Source of the DNA: an uncultured Deinococcota bacterium | GTDB taxonomy: Bacteria; Deinococcota; Deinococci; Deinococcales; Trueperaceae | Assembly: GCA_947311535.1 (NCBI GenBank) | Contig: CAMZLP010000011.1 | Span: 19,076-83,075, forward strand | DNA: 64,000 bases | Direction of reading: 5' to 3' | Notes under the pieces: generated by a model | Told to the model about the DNA's origin: nothing | The model's input: the letters and a program-made list of their open reading frames with translations, nothing else | Database searches by the model: none | Made by a program: the position numbers and the translations under genes | In this document: positions 34,021-42,134 of the stretch, in pieces | Layout: each line of letters opens with the position of its first letter | Numbering within the stretch: the stretch's first letter is position 1

Positions 34021-35151
34021 GTGAATAAAAAACGCCTTTTTGCCCCAGGGCCTGTAGAAGTGCCAGCAGCCGTATTAAAAGCAATGGCTGAGCCTGTAAT
34101 TCATCATCGTACTGATGAATTTAAAGAGCTATTTGCTAAAACTAAAGTAAAATTAGCTAAGGTTTTTTGTGTTGATGATGAGGTAATTATTTTGTCGGCA
34201 TCTGGTAGTGCGGCTTTTGAAGCTGGTTTTTTGGCAACAGTTCCAAAAAATTCTAAAGTATTGGCCATTAATGCTGGTAAATTTGGAGAACGCTGGGCTG
34301 AGCTTGCTCGCAAATATGGCTATAAGCTTATAGAAATGAAAATAACTTGGGGCAAAACGCTGAACTTTGAAGAATTAAGAAATATTCTAAAACTACACCC
34401 AGATATTAAAGCAGTAATGACAACCCACTCAGAAACCTCTACAGGGGTTTTGCACGATGTTAAAACTATCGCTCAAATCACAAGGCAAGAAATACCAACA
34501 GCACTTTTGATAGTTGATGCAGTGAGCAGCCTAGCAGCAGCCGAGTTACGCCCACAAGAATGGGCTTTGGATGTTGTCTCGGCTGGTTCACAAAAGGGTC
34601 TAATGTTGCCCCCAGGGCTGGCTTTTGTTTGGTTATCAGAACGGGCTTGGGCAAGTGATATAAATTTAAATCCAAGTTTCTATTTAGATATTCGAAAAGA
34701 AAGAATTGCTCAGCAAAAGAATTCTACTGCCTATACTAGCCCAGTAAATTTAATTTATGCTCTAAATGCTAGTTTAGATATTATTTTAGAACAAGGTTTA
34801 GAAAAAATTTGGCAAAATAGAGCAAGCTATACCGAGGCAATTTTACAATCTGCTGAAGCTATGGGCTGTACAAGATTTGCCCAAAGAGTATCGCCAGCCG
34901 TAGCAGCTTTGCGTACCCCAAGTGGGATTTTGGCAGCTGATCTTGTGGCAGCTTTTGCTAAACGAGGCTTGCGAATAGCAGGTGGACAAGACCATGTCAA
35001 AGAATTTTTGTTTCGACCTGCTGTGCTTGGTTTTGGTGATAAATATGATGTTATCATTGTTGTAGCCGTACTAGAAGAGGTCTTGCGTGAATTGGGTCAA
35101 GACATTCCTTATGCTAAAGCGGTTGCTATTGCAATGGAAATTTTAGAATAA
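34021..35151 (+). CDS. Class V aminotransferase, serine-pathway candidate
   Basis: A 376-residue PLP-dependent class V enzyme of the alanine-glyoxylate/serine-pyruvate group. It begins RLFAPGPVEVPAAVLKAMAEPVIHHRTDEF, holds the aspartate in LLIVDAVSSLAA and the PLP lysine in SAGSQKGLMLPPG. Family members transaminate glyoxylate, pyruvate or phosphohydroxypyruvate. Being 28 bp downstream of serA, it is a good candidate for the phosphoserine aminotransferase step in place of a classical SerC; this is inference from context. GTG 34021 is the start, with no Shine-Dalgarno site. Confidence 0.88.
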   Translation: MNKKRLFAPGPVEVPAAVLKAMAEPVIHHRTDEFKELFAKTKVKLAKVFCVDDEVIILSASGSAAFEAGFLATVPKNSKVLAINAGKFGERWAELARKYGYKLIEMKITWGKTLNFEELRNILKLHPDIKAVMTTHSETSTGVLHDVKTIAQITRQEIPTALLIVDAVSSLAAAELRPQEWALDVVSAGSQKGLMLPPGLAFVWLSERAWASDINLNPSFYLDIRKERIAQQKNSTAYTSPVNLIYALNASLDIILEQGLEKIWQNRASYTEAILQSAEAMGCTRFAQRVSPAVAALRTPSGILAADLVAAFAKRGLRIAGGQDHVKEFLFRPAVLGFGDKYDVIIVVAVLEEVLRELGQDIPYAKAVAIAMEILE

Positions 35152-35181
35152 TATTTATAATTCTTTTAAAATATTCTACTC

Positions 35182-36774
35182 ATGCTACAATCTTTGCCAA
35201 TGATTAATAAAAATACAGGTTCAGAAACTGATAATATGGAAGAGAGCATACCAAAGATATTGATTGTAGACCTTGGTTCTCAATATACCCAAGTAATTGC
35301 CAGAAGCTTGCGAGAGCTTGGCTACCGTAGTGCCATACTTACGGATAAACGAGCAGAGCAATGGCTGACTTTGCATAGACCAGAAGCAATTATTCTTTCT
35401 GGTGGCCATGCTAGCGTTAGTGACTTTGAGGCTCCCAAACCACCTACTAATGTTTGGGAGCAAGATCTACCAGTTTTGGGTATTTGTTATGGCATGCAAT
35501 ATATGGTGCAACATTTTGGGGGTCTAGTTAAACATAAGCGTGGCCATGCTGAGTATGGACCTGCAAGTATCAATGTTGATGATAGTGACGGGCTTTTTAT
35601 TAGTTTAGATAAGAGGGAAAAAGTTTGGGCAAGCCATGGCGATACGGTACAAGAATTACCTGAGGGTTTTAAGGCAATAGCTGGTTCAGATGCTTACCAA
35701 AATGCTGCGATTTCTAATGAGGAGCGTAAGCTATGGGGTGTGCAATTTCATCCGGAGGTTAGCCACACGCCTAACGGCAAAAAAATATTGAAGAATTTCA
35801 TTGCTTCTATTGCCAATATAAAAGAAGATTGGGAGCCCGTAGATATTATTGAACAGATACAAAGAGAAACCAGAGAGGGCTTTTCTGATAAGAAAACTAT
35901 AATTGGTTTTAGTGGCGGGGTAGATTCTACAACACTTACGGCCATTTTAGCACCTGTACTAGCTAAAAATTTATTGGCAGTATGTATTGATGCTGGGCAA
36001 TTTAGATTGAATGAGCTCGAGCAAATCCAAAATACTATCAATGCTATCGGGGTGCAGTTAAAAATAATTGATGCAGAAGAAGAGCTATTAGAAAAGCTAA
36101 AAGGCATAACAGATGCCCAGAAAAAGCGGTCTGTATTCAGAGAAGTTTATAAAGCAGCTTTTGATAAATCTATAGCTGAATTTGGGGCAGAGATAATTGC
36201 TCAAGGCTCGCTGGCTACCGACTTTATAGAATCGGGTGCAATAGGCGGAGGTGAAGTAATAAAAACCCACCATAATATCGGCTTAGACTTTGTCAGCGAA
36301 GAGAGGCATCCATTTAGGAATTTATTTAAGTACGAAGTGCGGGCTTTAGCCAAAGAAATCGGCCTACCTGATTATCTTGTAAGCCGAGAACCATTTCCTG
36401 GTCCAGGCTTGATTTTACGAGTTGTTGGGGCTGATGTTAGCAAAGAACGTTTAGATATTGTGCGTTTTGCAGACAAAACGGTTAGAGATATTTTGGAAAA
36501 ACATGATTTATTAAATGCAGAGACCCTATCGCAATTAGTTGTTTATATGTTGGCTGGTTCGCCAGTGGTGGGGGTAAAAGGTGATGCCAGAGTTTATGAT
36601 GCACCAATTGTAGTACGTGCCTTAAAAACTGTAGATTTTATGACTGGTGATGGTGTGCAATTTCCGGCTGAGTTGCGTCTAGAAATGACTTTGACGCTTA
36701 CAAAACACCCACATATTTCACGGGTATTATTTGATGAAACGCCTAAACCACCTGCTACAACTGAGCCTGAGTAG
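35182..36774 (+). CDS. guaA: GMP synthase (glutamine-hydrolysing)
   Basis: A 530-residue enzyme that aminates XMP to GMP using glutamine. The amidotransferase triad is visible: C102 in GICYGMQ, and His and Glu in QFHPEVSHT. The ATP-pyrophosphatase P-loop is SGGVDSTT. The C-terminal dimer domain contains SREPFPGPGL and RVVGAD. The N-terminal 20 residues are not conserved; ATG 35236 (MEESIPKILIVD) or 35200 may be the true start. A weak TATTCT box lies only 4 nt before ATG 35182, which would place transcription start inside the first codons, so a later start is plausible. Confidence 0.93.
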   Translation: MLQSLPMINKNTGSETDNMEESIPKILIVDLGSQYTQVIARSLRELGYRSAILTDKRAEQWLTLHRPEAIILSGGHASVSDFEAPKPPTNVWEQDLPVLGICYGMQYMVQHFGGLVKHKRGHAEYGPASINVDDSDGLFISLDKREKVWASHGDTVQELPEGFKAIAGSDAYQNAAISNEERKLWGVQFHPEVSHTPNGKKILKNFIASIANIKEDWEPVDIIEQIQRETREGFSDKKTIIGFSGGVDSTTLTAILAPVLAKNLLAVCIDAGQFRLNELEQIQNTINAIGVQLKIIDAEEELLEKLKGITDAQKKRSVFREVYKAAFDKSIAEFGAEIIAQGSLATDFIESGAIGGGEVIKTHHNIGLDFVSEERHPFRNLFKYEVRALAKEIGLPDYLVSREPFPGPGLILRVVGADVSKERLDIVRFADKTVRDILEKHDLLNAETLSQLVVYMLAGSPVVGVKGDARVYDAPIVVRALKTVDFMTGDGVQFPAELRLEMTLTLTKHPHISRVLFDETPKPPATTEPE

Positions 36775-36807
36775 AGATTTGAAATTTTGAACGCCTAGAT
36801 TAAATAG

Positions 36808-37605
36808 CTATCGGATTTGCTCGAGCTTATTCTCCAGAACCACTTTGGAAATCTGGCCAAATGTTGAAGATACTAAGTCACCTTGCTTATTAAAAAATAG
36901 GGTTGTAGGAAGTCCGCGTGATTTAAAATAGTCCGCAACTTGTCCTTGAGGGTCTAATAGGACATGCTCGAGCAGAATTTCATTTTCTTCCAAATAAGCT
37001 TCTACATTGCGAGCATTTTCACCCTGATTAATAAAAATAAATTGAACATCTTGGTTTTTCTTGGCAACATCAGCCAACATTGGCATTTCACGGCGACAAG
37101 GTCCACACCATGTTGCCCAAAGGTTTAAAACTATTGGCCTGCTTGTCAGCTCTGCTAAATTCATAGAATCTGCCGAGAGTTCAGCTAGTTGAATATTTGG
37201 TAAGCTTAAAACTCCCGTTTGTTTATTGTTGTTTGCAAAGTTCAGGCCAGACCATAAAAGCAAGGCAATTAAGCTAGGAATCACTGCCCACTTAGCGGCA
37301 TCTTGATCTTTTCTAAAGTACCAAACACTATATAATATGGCTGCACCAATACCCCACCACGGTGAAAAACCGCCTTCCCAAAATCTTAGGGCACTAGCTG
37401 CTTCTTTGGCAAAACTGCTTATATTTTCTATTACAAAACCAATACGAGAAAATACTAAGGCAATAATCATGCTATTGCTGGCCCAATTAGAAAGCTTATC
37501 GCTTTTTAATTTATTTAATATTTCGGCAATTATTATAAAAACTAGCAGAGCAGCTAATACATAAAACCGCTCAAGGGAAAGTGAGGCAGGACCAATTTGA
37601 ATCAT
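36808..37605 (-). CDS. Lgt-like membrane domain fused to a TlpA-type thioredoxin
   Basis: A 265-residue protein. Residues 1-125 form a membrane domain with four to five helices that recalls prolipoprotein diacylglyceryl transferase (SRIGFVIEN, FWEGGFSPWWGIGA) but is shorter and lacks most of that enzyme's length. Residues 135-265 are a TlpA/ResA thioredoxin fold with the redox motif W-C167-G-P-C170 and the cis-proline loop GLPTTLFF. It probably reduces disulfides in the periplasm, for example for cytochrome c maturation. Fusions like this are known in other bacteria. It is a single gene, convergent with guaA. Confidence 0.85.
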   Translation of the reverse strand: MIQIGPASLSLERFYVLAALLVFIIIAEILNKLKSDKLSNWASNSMIIALVFSRIGFVIENISSFAKEAASALRFWEGGFSPWWGIGAAILYSVWYFRKDQDAAKWAVIPSLIALLLWSGLNFANNNKQTGVLSLPNIQLAELSADSMNLAELTSRPIVLNLWATWCGPCRREMPMLADVAKKNQDVQFIFINQGENARNVEAYLEENEILLEHVLLDPQGQVADYFKSRGLPTTLFFNKQGDLVSSTFGQISKVVLENKLEQIR

Positions 37606-37688
37606 GCTTCAATTATACGTCTTTGCTACTAAATTAATAGTTGAGATTGTACTGAATTATTATTTGCTCTAAATATTAAGCTGCCTGC

Positions 37689-38129
37689 TCAAAACTTATA
37701 AACAGGAGCTTTCCAATAATTCATTCCTTCTAAAGCTGAACCAGCTAATCTACGTAAGATAGCAAGTTGCCCAACATGAGTCATAACATCAGCTAAAGGG
37801 CCTTGCCAAAGATTTTCAGCTTGCATTAGCTTATTGCTAAATTCAGCCCCGGTTGCCAAAGATTGGTCAAAATCTTTTAGCTTTTGTAAAAACCGTGCTG
37901 ATTCTCCTTGTCAATCTAGTTCTTTTGGCTTAGCTTCTTCAATATTTTCAAATTGCTTGTAGGCAAAATTTAATACTGCTGTCATATGCCTTAGTATTTC
38001 TAGCGGTGTTCTAAGACCTTGCCCTGCCTCAAAGTTAGCAAAATTACTAGGTAAATCTTTGGCCAAATATGTAAACCTAAAAGCAATTGCCGATAAGTAG
38101 ACCTGAACTGAATCATTATCAATTTTCAT
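37689..38129 (-). pseudogene. DinB-family protein interrupted by an in-frame TGA
   Basis: The frame runs 146 codons from ATG 38129 to a stop at 37689, with one TGA at 37911-37913 (codon 73). Before it lies LRTPLEILRHMTAVLNFAYKQF, and after it QGESARFLQKL and then ADVMTHVGQLAILRRLAG, which holds the DinB metal-binding histidines. The full length matches DinB proteins, four-helix bundles often linked to metal-dependent thiol or detoxification chemistry. TGG to TGA or CGA to TGA would explain the stop. Only the first half (72 residues) would be made without readthrough. Divergent from the acylase gene. Confidence 0.8.
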
Positions 38130-38176
38130 AAATTAAGTCTAACATTTGGAGTTTTTATTTTTCTAAGTACTTACGG

Positions 38177-38182
38177 TATAGT
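38177..38182 (+). promoter_or_regulatory. Promoter -10 box of the acylase gene
   Basis: TATAGT lies 22 nt before ATG 38205. Unlike the leaderless genes, a GGAGG Shine-Dalgarno site (about 38190-38194) follows it. Confidence 0.45.
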
Positions 38183-38204
38183 AGCCTGTGGAGGGTTTTT
38201 AATA

Positions 38205-40586
38205 ATGAAATGGATTAAAGGAATACTTATTTTATTAGTTATTCTATTTTTGGCTGCTTTAGGCGGTTTTATGTATTTGCGCCAATCTTTACCCAAGGCT
38301 TCGGGTAATTTAGAAATTAAAGGTATCAGTGATAGTATAGAAATAATACGTGATAAAAATGCTGTACCGCATATTTATGCTAAAAATCAGAAAGATGCAT
38401 TTTTTGCAGTAGGTTATGTGCATGCCCAAGACAGGCTTTGGCAAATGGAATTTCAACGCCGAGTAGGGCAGGGGCGCTTAAGTGAGTTTGCGGGTAAAAG
38501 CACTATTGCTAAGGATAAATTCTTGCGTACTATTAGTGTTTATCACTATGCTAAAGAAGCTCTAAAAAACCTCGAGCCTGAAACAATAGCAGTTTTAGAT
38601 GCTTATATTGCAGGAGTGAACAGCTATATAGAGAGCAGAAAAGGACCACTACCTCCAGAATTTTTATTCTTTAAAATCAAACCAGAACCTTGGAAAAAAG
38701 AAGATGTATTGGTTTGGGCTAAAATGATGGCTTGGGATTTGGGTGCAAATTGGTCTACTGAAATATTGCGAGCAAGGTTGTCTTCACAACTTTCCACTGA
38801 ACAAATAGAAGAATTATACCCAGCTTATCCTAATGATGCTCCGGTAGCTTTACCTGATTTGCAAGTACTATATAAAGACATTGATATGGATAATTTAACA
38901 GCTGGGCTTTATCAACCAAAACCACCTGGGCTAGGTTCTAATAACTGGGTTTTAAGCGGTGATAAAACGGTTACTGGTAAACCTATCTTAGCTAATGACC
39001 CACATCTTGCTCTAAATGCTCCAGCACTTTGGTATTTTGTGCATATTACTGCGCCTGGGCTCGAGACTATCGGGGGTTCACTACCAGGAACACCTGCTGT
39101 CTTACTTGGTCGTAATGAAAATATTGCTTGGGGTTTTACTAATACAGGCCCCGATGTACAAGATTTGTTTATTGAAAAAATAAATCCAGATAATCCAAAT
39201 GAATACCTAAGCCCAAATGGTTATCAAGAATTTATAACTAGGCAAGAACTTATTAAAGTAAAAGGCGCTGATGATATTACTATTACCGTTCGTGAAAGCC
39301 GCCATGGTCCAATAATTTCTGATGTAAGTGGCAATGCCCAAGCTGTAGCTGATATGCAAGCTGGTGAACATGTTTTAGCCTTTTCTTGGACTGCTTTAAG
39401 TGAAGAAGATATTACAATACAAGGATTACTAAAACTAAATACAGCCAAAAACTGGCAAGACTTTACAACTGCTTTAAAAGATTTTAAAGCTCCTCAACAA
39501 AATATAGTTTATGCTGATACTGAGGGCAATATTGGTTACTATGCACCTGCTAATGTGCCAATTCGTAAAAATGGTGAAGGTTTAGTGCCAGTACCAGGTT
39601 GGACCGGAGAATATGATTGGACGGGCTTTATTCCTTTTGAAGACTTGCCCCACGAATATAACCCAGCAGATGGTCAAATAATGACTGCTAATCATAAAAT
39701 TGTGCCTGATGATTATCCATATTTCATTACCCATGATTGGACATATCCATATAGGGCAGAGCGTATTGAAGAGCTTTTGGCTAAAATTAGCAAACACTCT
39801 TTAGAGAGTTTTGCTCAGATACAAAGTGACCAAAAATCACTTTTGGCCGCAGATTTTTTACCATATGTTCTAAATATTAGCCCAGAAACAGATATTGAGC
39901 GAGCAGCCCACAGTCAATTATTTGCTTGGGATGGCGATATGGCTAAAGATAAAGCTGCTCCGTTGATATTTTCAGCTTGGTATAGTGAGCTAAATAAGCT
40001 GATTTATAATGATGAGCTAGGCCAATATGCTGATGATTTCTTTGGCTTTAGACCAAATTTAATGAATCACATTTTAACGGGTGATACCACTACAAATTGG
40101 TGTGATGATATTAAAACTCCAAAACAAGAAGATTGTGCAGAAATATCTAAAAATGCCTTTAGCAAGGCTGTAGCAGCTCTTGTTAAAGCACATGGTAGCG
40201 ATGTCTCTAAGTGGTCTTGGGGTAAGGTTCATTATGCAAAATCTGCCCACAGCACTTTTACCGGTACGCCATTAGCTCGCTTTTTTGACATTACTATTCC
40301 TAATGGTGGAGGTAAATTTACAGTAAACGTAGCTAGTTTTAAAAATACTGGTGATGCTTATCATCAATATTGGGGACCAAGTTTTAGAGCACTTTATGAT
40401 TTAAGTGATTTAAATAATTCTCGCTTTATTCATTCAACTGGTCAATCTGGTAATCCTTTATCGCGGCACTACAAAGACTTTGCCGAGACTTGGCGAGATG
40501 TTGACTATATTTCTATGACTACTGACCGAGCTGAAATTGAAAAAGGCAAGATGGCTAAGCTTACTTTATCGCCGGTTAGTCCTTAG
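38205..40586 (+). CDS. Penicillin acylase family amidase
   Basis: A 793-residue Ntn-hydrolase precursor. It has one N-terminal membrane or signal segment (about 5-22). The alpha chain includes AVGYVHAQDRLWQMEFQRR, and autoprocessing would expose the nucleophile S245 in LGSNNWVLSG. The beta chain includes ANDPHL, GLPGxPAVLLGRN-like SLPGTPAVLLGRNENIAWG, and ADTEGNIGY. Members hydrolyse penicillins or N-acyl-homoserine lactones; the natural substrate is unknown, and quorum-signal cleavage or peptide turnover are both possible. The end lies 11 bp before the likely nurA start. Confidence 0.9.
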   Translation: MKWIKGILILLVILFLAALGGFMYLRQSLPKASGNLEIKGISDSIEIIRDKNAVPHIYAKNQKDAFFAVGYVHAQDRLWQMEFQRRVGQGRLSEFAGKSTIAKDKFLRTISVYHYAKEALKNLEPETIAVLDAYIAGVNSYIESRKGPLPPEFLFFKIKPEPWKKEDVLVWAKMMAWDLGANWSTEILRARLSSQLSTEQIEELYPAYPNDAPVALPDLQVLYKDIDMDNLTAGLYQPKPPGLGSNNWVLSGDKTVTGKPILANDPHLALNAPALWYFVHITAPGLETIGGSLPGTPAVLLGRNENIAWGFTNTGPDVQDLFIEKINPDNPNEYLSPNGYQEFITRQELIKVKGADDITITVRESRHGPIISDVSGNAQAVADMQAGEHVLAFSWTALSEEDITIQGLLKLNTAKNWQDFTTALKDFKAPQQNIVYADTEGNIGYYAPANVPIRKNGEGLVPVPGWTGEYDWTGFIPFEDLPHEYNPADGQIMTANHKIVPDDYPYFITHDWTYPYRAERIEELLAKISKHSLESFAQIQSDQKSLLAADFLPYVLNISPETDIERAAHSQLFAWDGDMAKDKAAPLIFSAWYSELNKLIYNDELGQYADDFFGFRPNLMNHILTGDTTTNWCDDIKTPKQEDCAEISKNAFSKAVAALVKAHGSDVSKWSWGKVHYAKSAHSTFTGTPLARFFDITIPNGGGKFTVNVASFKNTGDAYHQYWGPSFRALYDLSDLNNSRFIHSTGQSGNPLSRHYKDFAETWRDVDYISMTTDRAEIEKGKMAKLTLSPVSP

Positions 40587-40596
40587 GTTTAGTGTT

Positions 40597-41628
40597 TTGG
40601 CATTAAAACTGCGACTAGATCCTTGGGCTACAGAATATAATACTTCTTATTTTGTAGAGCAGAATAATGAAAGCACTGCTGAGAATGTTGATACAGCTAT
40701 TGAGATGGCAGATTGGCAAGCTATTGTAGCTAATTTGGACATAAAGAATTTCCCATATGAGAGGCTATTATTTATTGATGGCAGTAGACGAATAGAGGCT
40801 CGAGTCTTACTTGAAGATGAAGAACAACAAGTTGCTTTTGGGGCTTTAGCTAGTTATGGGATAGGGGCAGTTGATTGCTGCCCTCATCAATCCAGAGTTG
40901 CCAAGTTTGTAGATTTGCAAGCAATAGGCTTAAACGCTACCGAGAGAGTTTGTGTAGTGGGTAGAGGGCAGAAATATGAAGATTTTGATATTTTACCCAG
41001 ATTGACAAGCCAATTAGGCAATTTAAAATATAAAACTGTTTCAACAGCCGAACAAGATGTAGATGCGGTTGTGAGAGAGTTACAAGACATTATGCTTAAG
41101 GCCGAGCACAATTTAGCCGCTAACTTAGAATCCAATTTTAAGAATGCCCTGATAATTAGTGATGGCCCTAGGCCATATATGGGAAAGACACCAGTTAAGT
41201 CGGTGGTGGGCTATGTTAAGACAATTCATAAAATGTCGATATCGAAAAAAGAACTGACAGTTGTAAGAGAGCTAGAACAAGGCGAGCGTTCACCAATCTA
41301 TTTAATAGGTGGAGATGATAAATCAAAGCAAATTTTTGAGTGGTTTTTGCGTTTACGTGATCCTAATCCGTGGTTGTTTACTCTGGCTGGTATGGTTCGT
41401 TTGCAAGCTTATGCAGGCTCAAGGCCAGAAGAAAAATTAGAAGAAGTAAAAGCTTTAGCTGATTATTTGTCTTTACTACTTCCAAAATTTGCAAGCCAAC
41501 AACATCAAGACCCACGTGCACCACAGCAGTTATTGCCAGTAAGGGGTTTAGAAGCTGAGCTAAGAAGAAATATGGGTAATCCACAAATTATACGTAGGCG
41601 TATTACCGAGCATCTATCGTTCTTGTAG
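40597..41628 (+). CDS. nurA: NurA-domain nuclease
   Basis: A 343-residue NurA-type protein, a 5'-3' nuclease that with the HerA helicase resects DNA ends. Catalytic residues: D61 in LLFIDGSRRIEARV, the aspartate in ALIISDGPRPYMG, and the GYVKTIHKM segment. The start is uncertain. TTG 40597 lies 7 nt after TAGGTT and just after the acylase stop, and gives the plausible beginning MALKLRLDPWATEY. An in-frame TTG at 40537 would overlap the acylase by 50 bp. No herA is in the window. Confidence 0.82.
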   Translation: MALKLRLDPWATEYNTSYFVEQNNESTAENVDTAIEMADWQAIVANLDIKNFPYERLLFIDGSRRIEARVLLEDEEQQVAFGALASYGIGAVDCCPHQSRVAKFVDLQAIGLNATERVCVVGRGQKYEDFDILPRLTSQLGNLKYKTVSTAEQDVDAVVRELQDIMLKAEHNLAANLESNFKNALIISDGPRPYMGKTPVKSVVGYVKTIHKMSISKKELTVVRELEQGERSPIYLIGGDDKSKQIFEWFLRLRDPNPWLFTLAGMVRLQAYAGSRPEEKLEEVKALADYLSLLLPKFASQQHQDPRAPQQLLPVRGLEAELRRNMGNPQIIRRRITEHLSFL

Positions 41629-41636
41629 GTTTTTGA

Positions 41637-41680
41637 TAATAAAAAAAGTCACGTTAGCAATAGTGTGACTTTTTTTATTA
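41637..41680. terminator. Bidirectional intrinsic terminator
   Basis: A 16-bp stem pairs 41637-41652 with 41665-41680 around a 12-nt loop. The core is AAAAAAAGTCAC with GTGACTTTTTTT. It separates convergent nurA and the small membrane protein gene. Confidence 0.92.
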
Positions 41681-41687
41681 ATTTATA

Positions 41688-42065
41688 CTAGTGAGATCCA
41701 ATAGGAATATTTAATTCCAAACTTTCACCAAATGCAAATGCAGAAAATATAAAAGTTAATAAGCCGGGAAGCATCGTTAAAAAAGCTATTGGATAGCTAG
41801 AACCGAGCTTAAATAGAAATGGGCTGACTGCTAATAATAGCCCTAGCACCAAAGTGACAGCAAAAACAGCAGCTGTTGCTTTTGGGGCACGTAGACCCAT
41901 GAGTGAAAAAATAAAAATTAATGCACCCAGCAAGCCTATTAATAGAGCTTTGTTGCCTTCACCAAAATCTAAAACTAATGAATTAAAAATTGCTAAAGCC
42001 CCCATAGCCATAGATAGAGCTGCACCTAGCTTGGCTCCTGTTGAAAAACTAAAATCCTGATTCAT
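41688..42065 (-). CDS. Small four-helix membrane protein, unknown function
   Basis: A 125-residue protein that is almost entirely hydrophobic, with four predicted helices (near residues 12-32, 41-58, 64-83 and 92-112) and short polar ends. I do not recognise the family. A GGAGG site lies a suitable distance before ATG 42065, and the gene stands alone between a terminator and the xdhB end, which supports it as real. Confidence 0.72.
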   Translation of the reverse strand: MNQDFSFSTGAKLGAALSMAMGALAIFNSLVLDFGEGNKALLIGLLGALIFIFSLMGLRAPKATAAVFAVTLVLGLLLAVSPFLFKLGSSYPIAFLTMLPGLLTFIFSAFAFGESLELNIPIGSH

Positions 42066-42134
42066 AAAATCCTCCGTAATAAACTAAATAAATTTTAACA
42101 GATTCTGGCTGTCATGATGTAAACTAGTTTGTAT

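Noticed and set aside
9444..37913. TGA reassigned to an amino acid in this genome
   Set aside because: minC and serA end properly at TGA, and the third interrupted gene has TAG. The residue expected at the two TGA codons also differs (Cys in one, probably Trp or Arg in the other).
40537..40596. nurA start at TTG 40537
   Set aside because: It would overlap the acylase end by 50 bp and add a basic stretch not in the family; TTG 40597 fits better.
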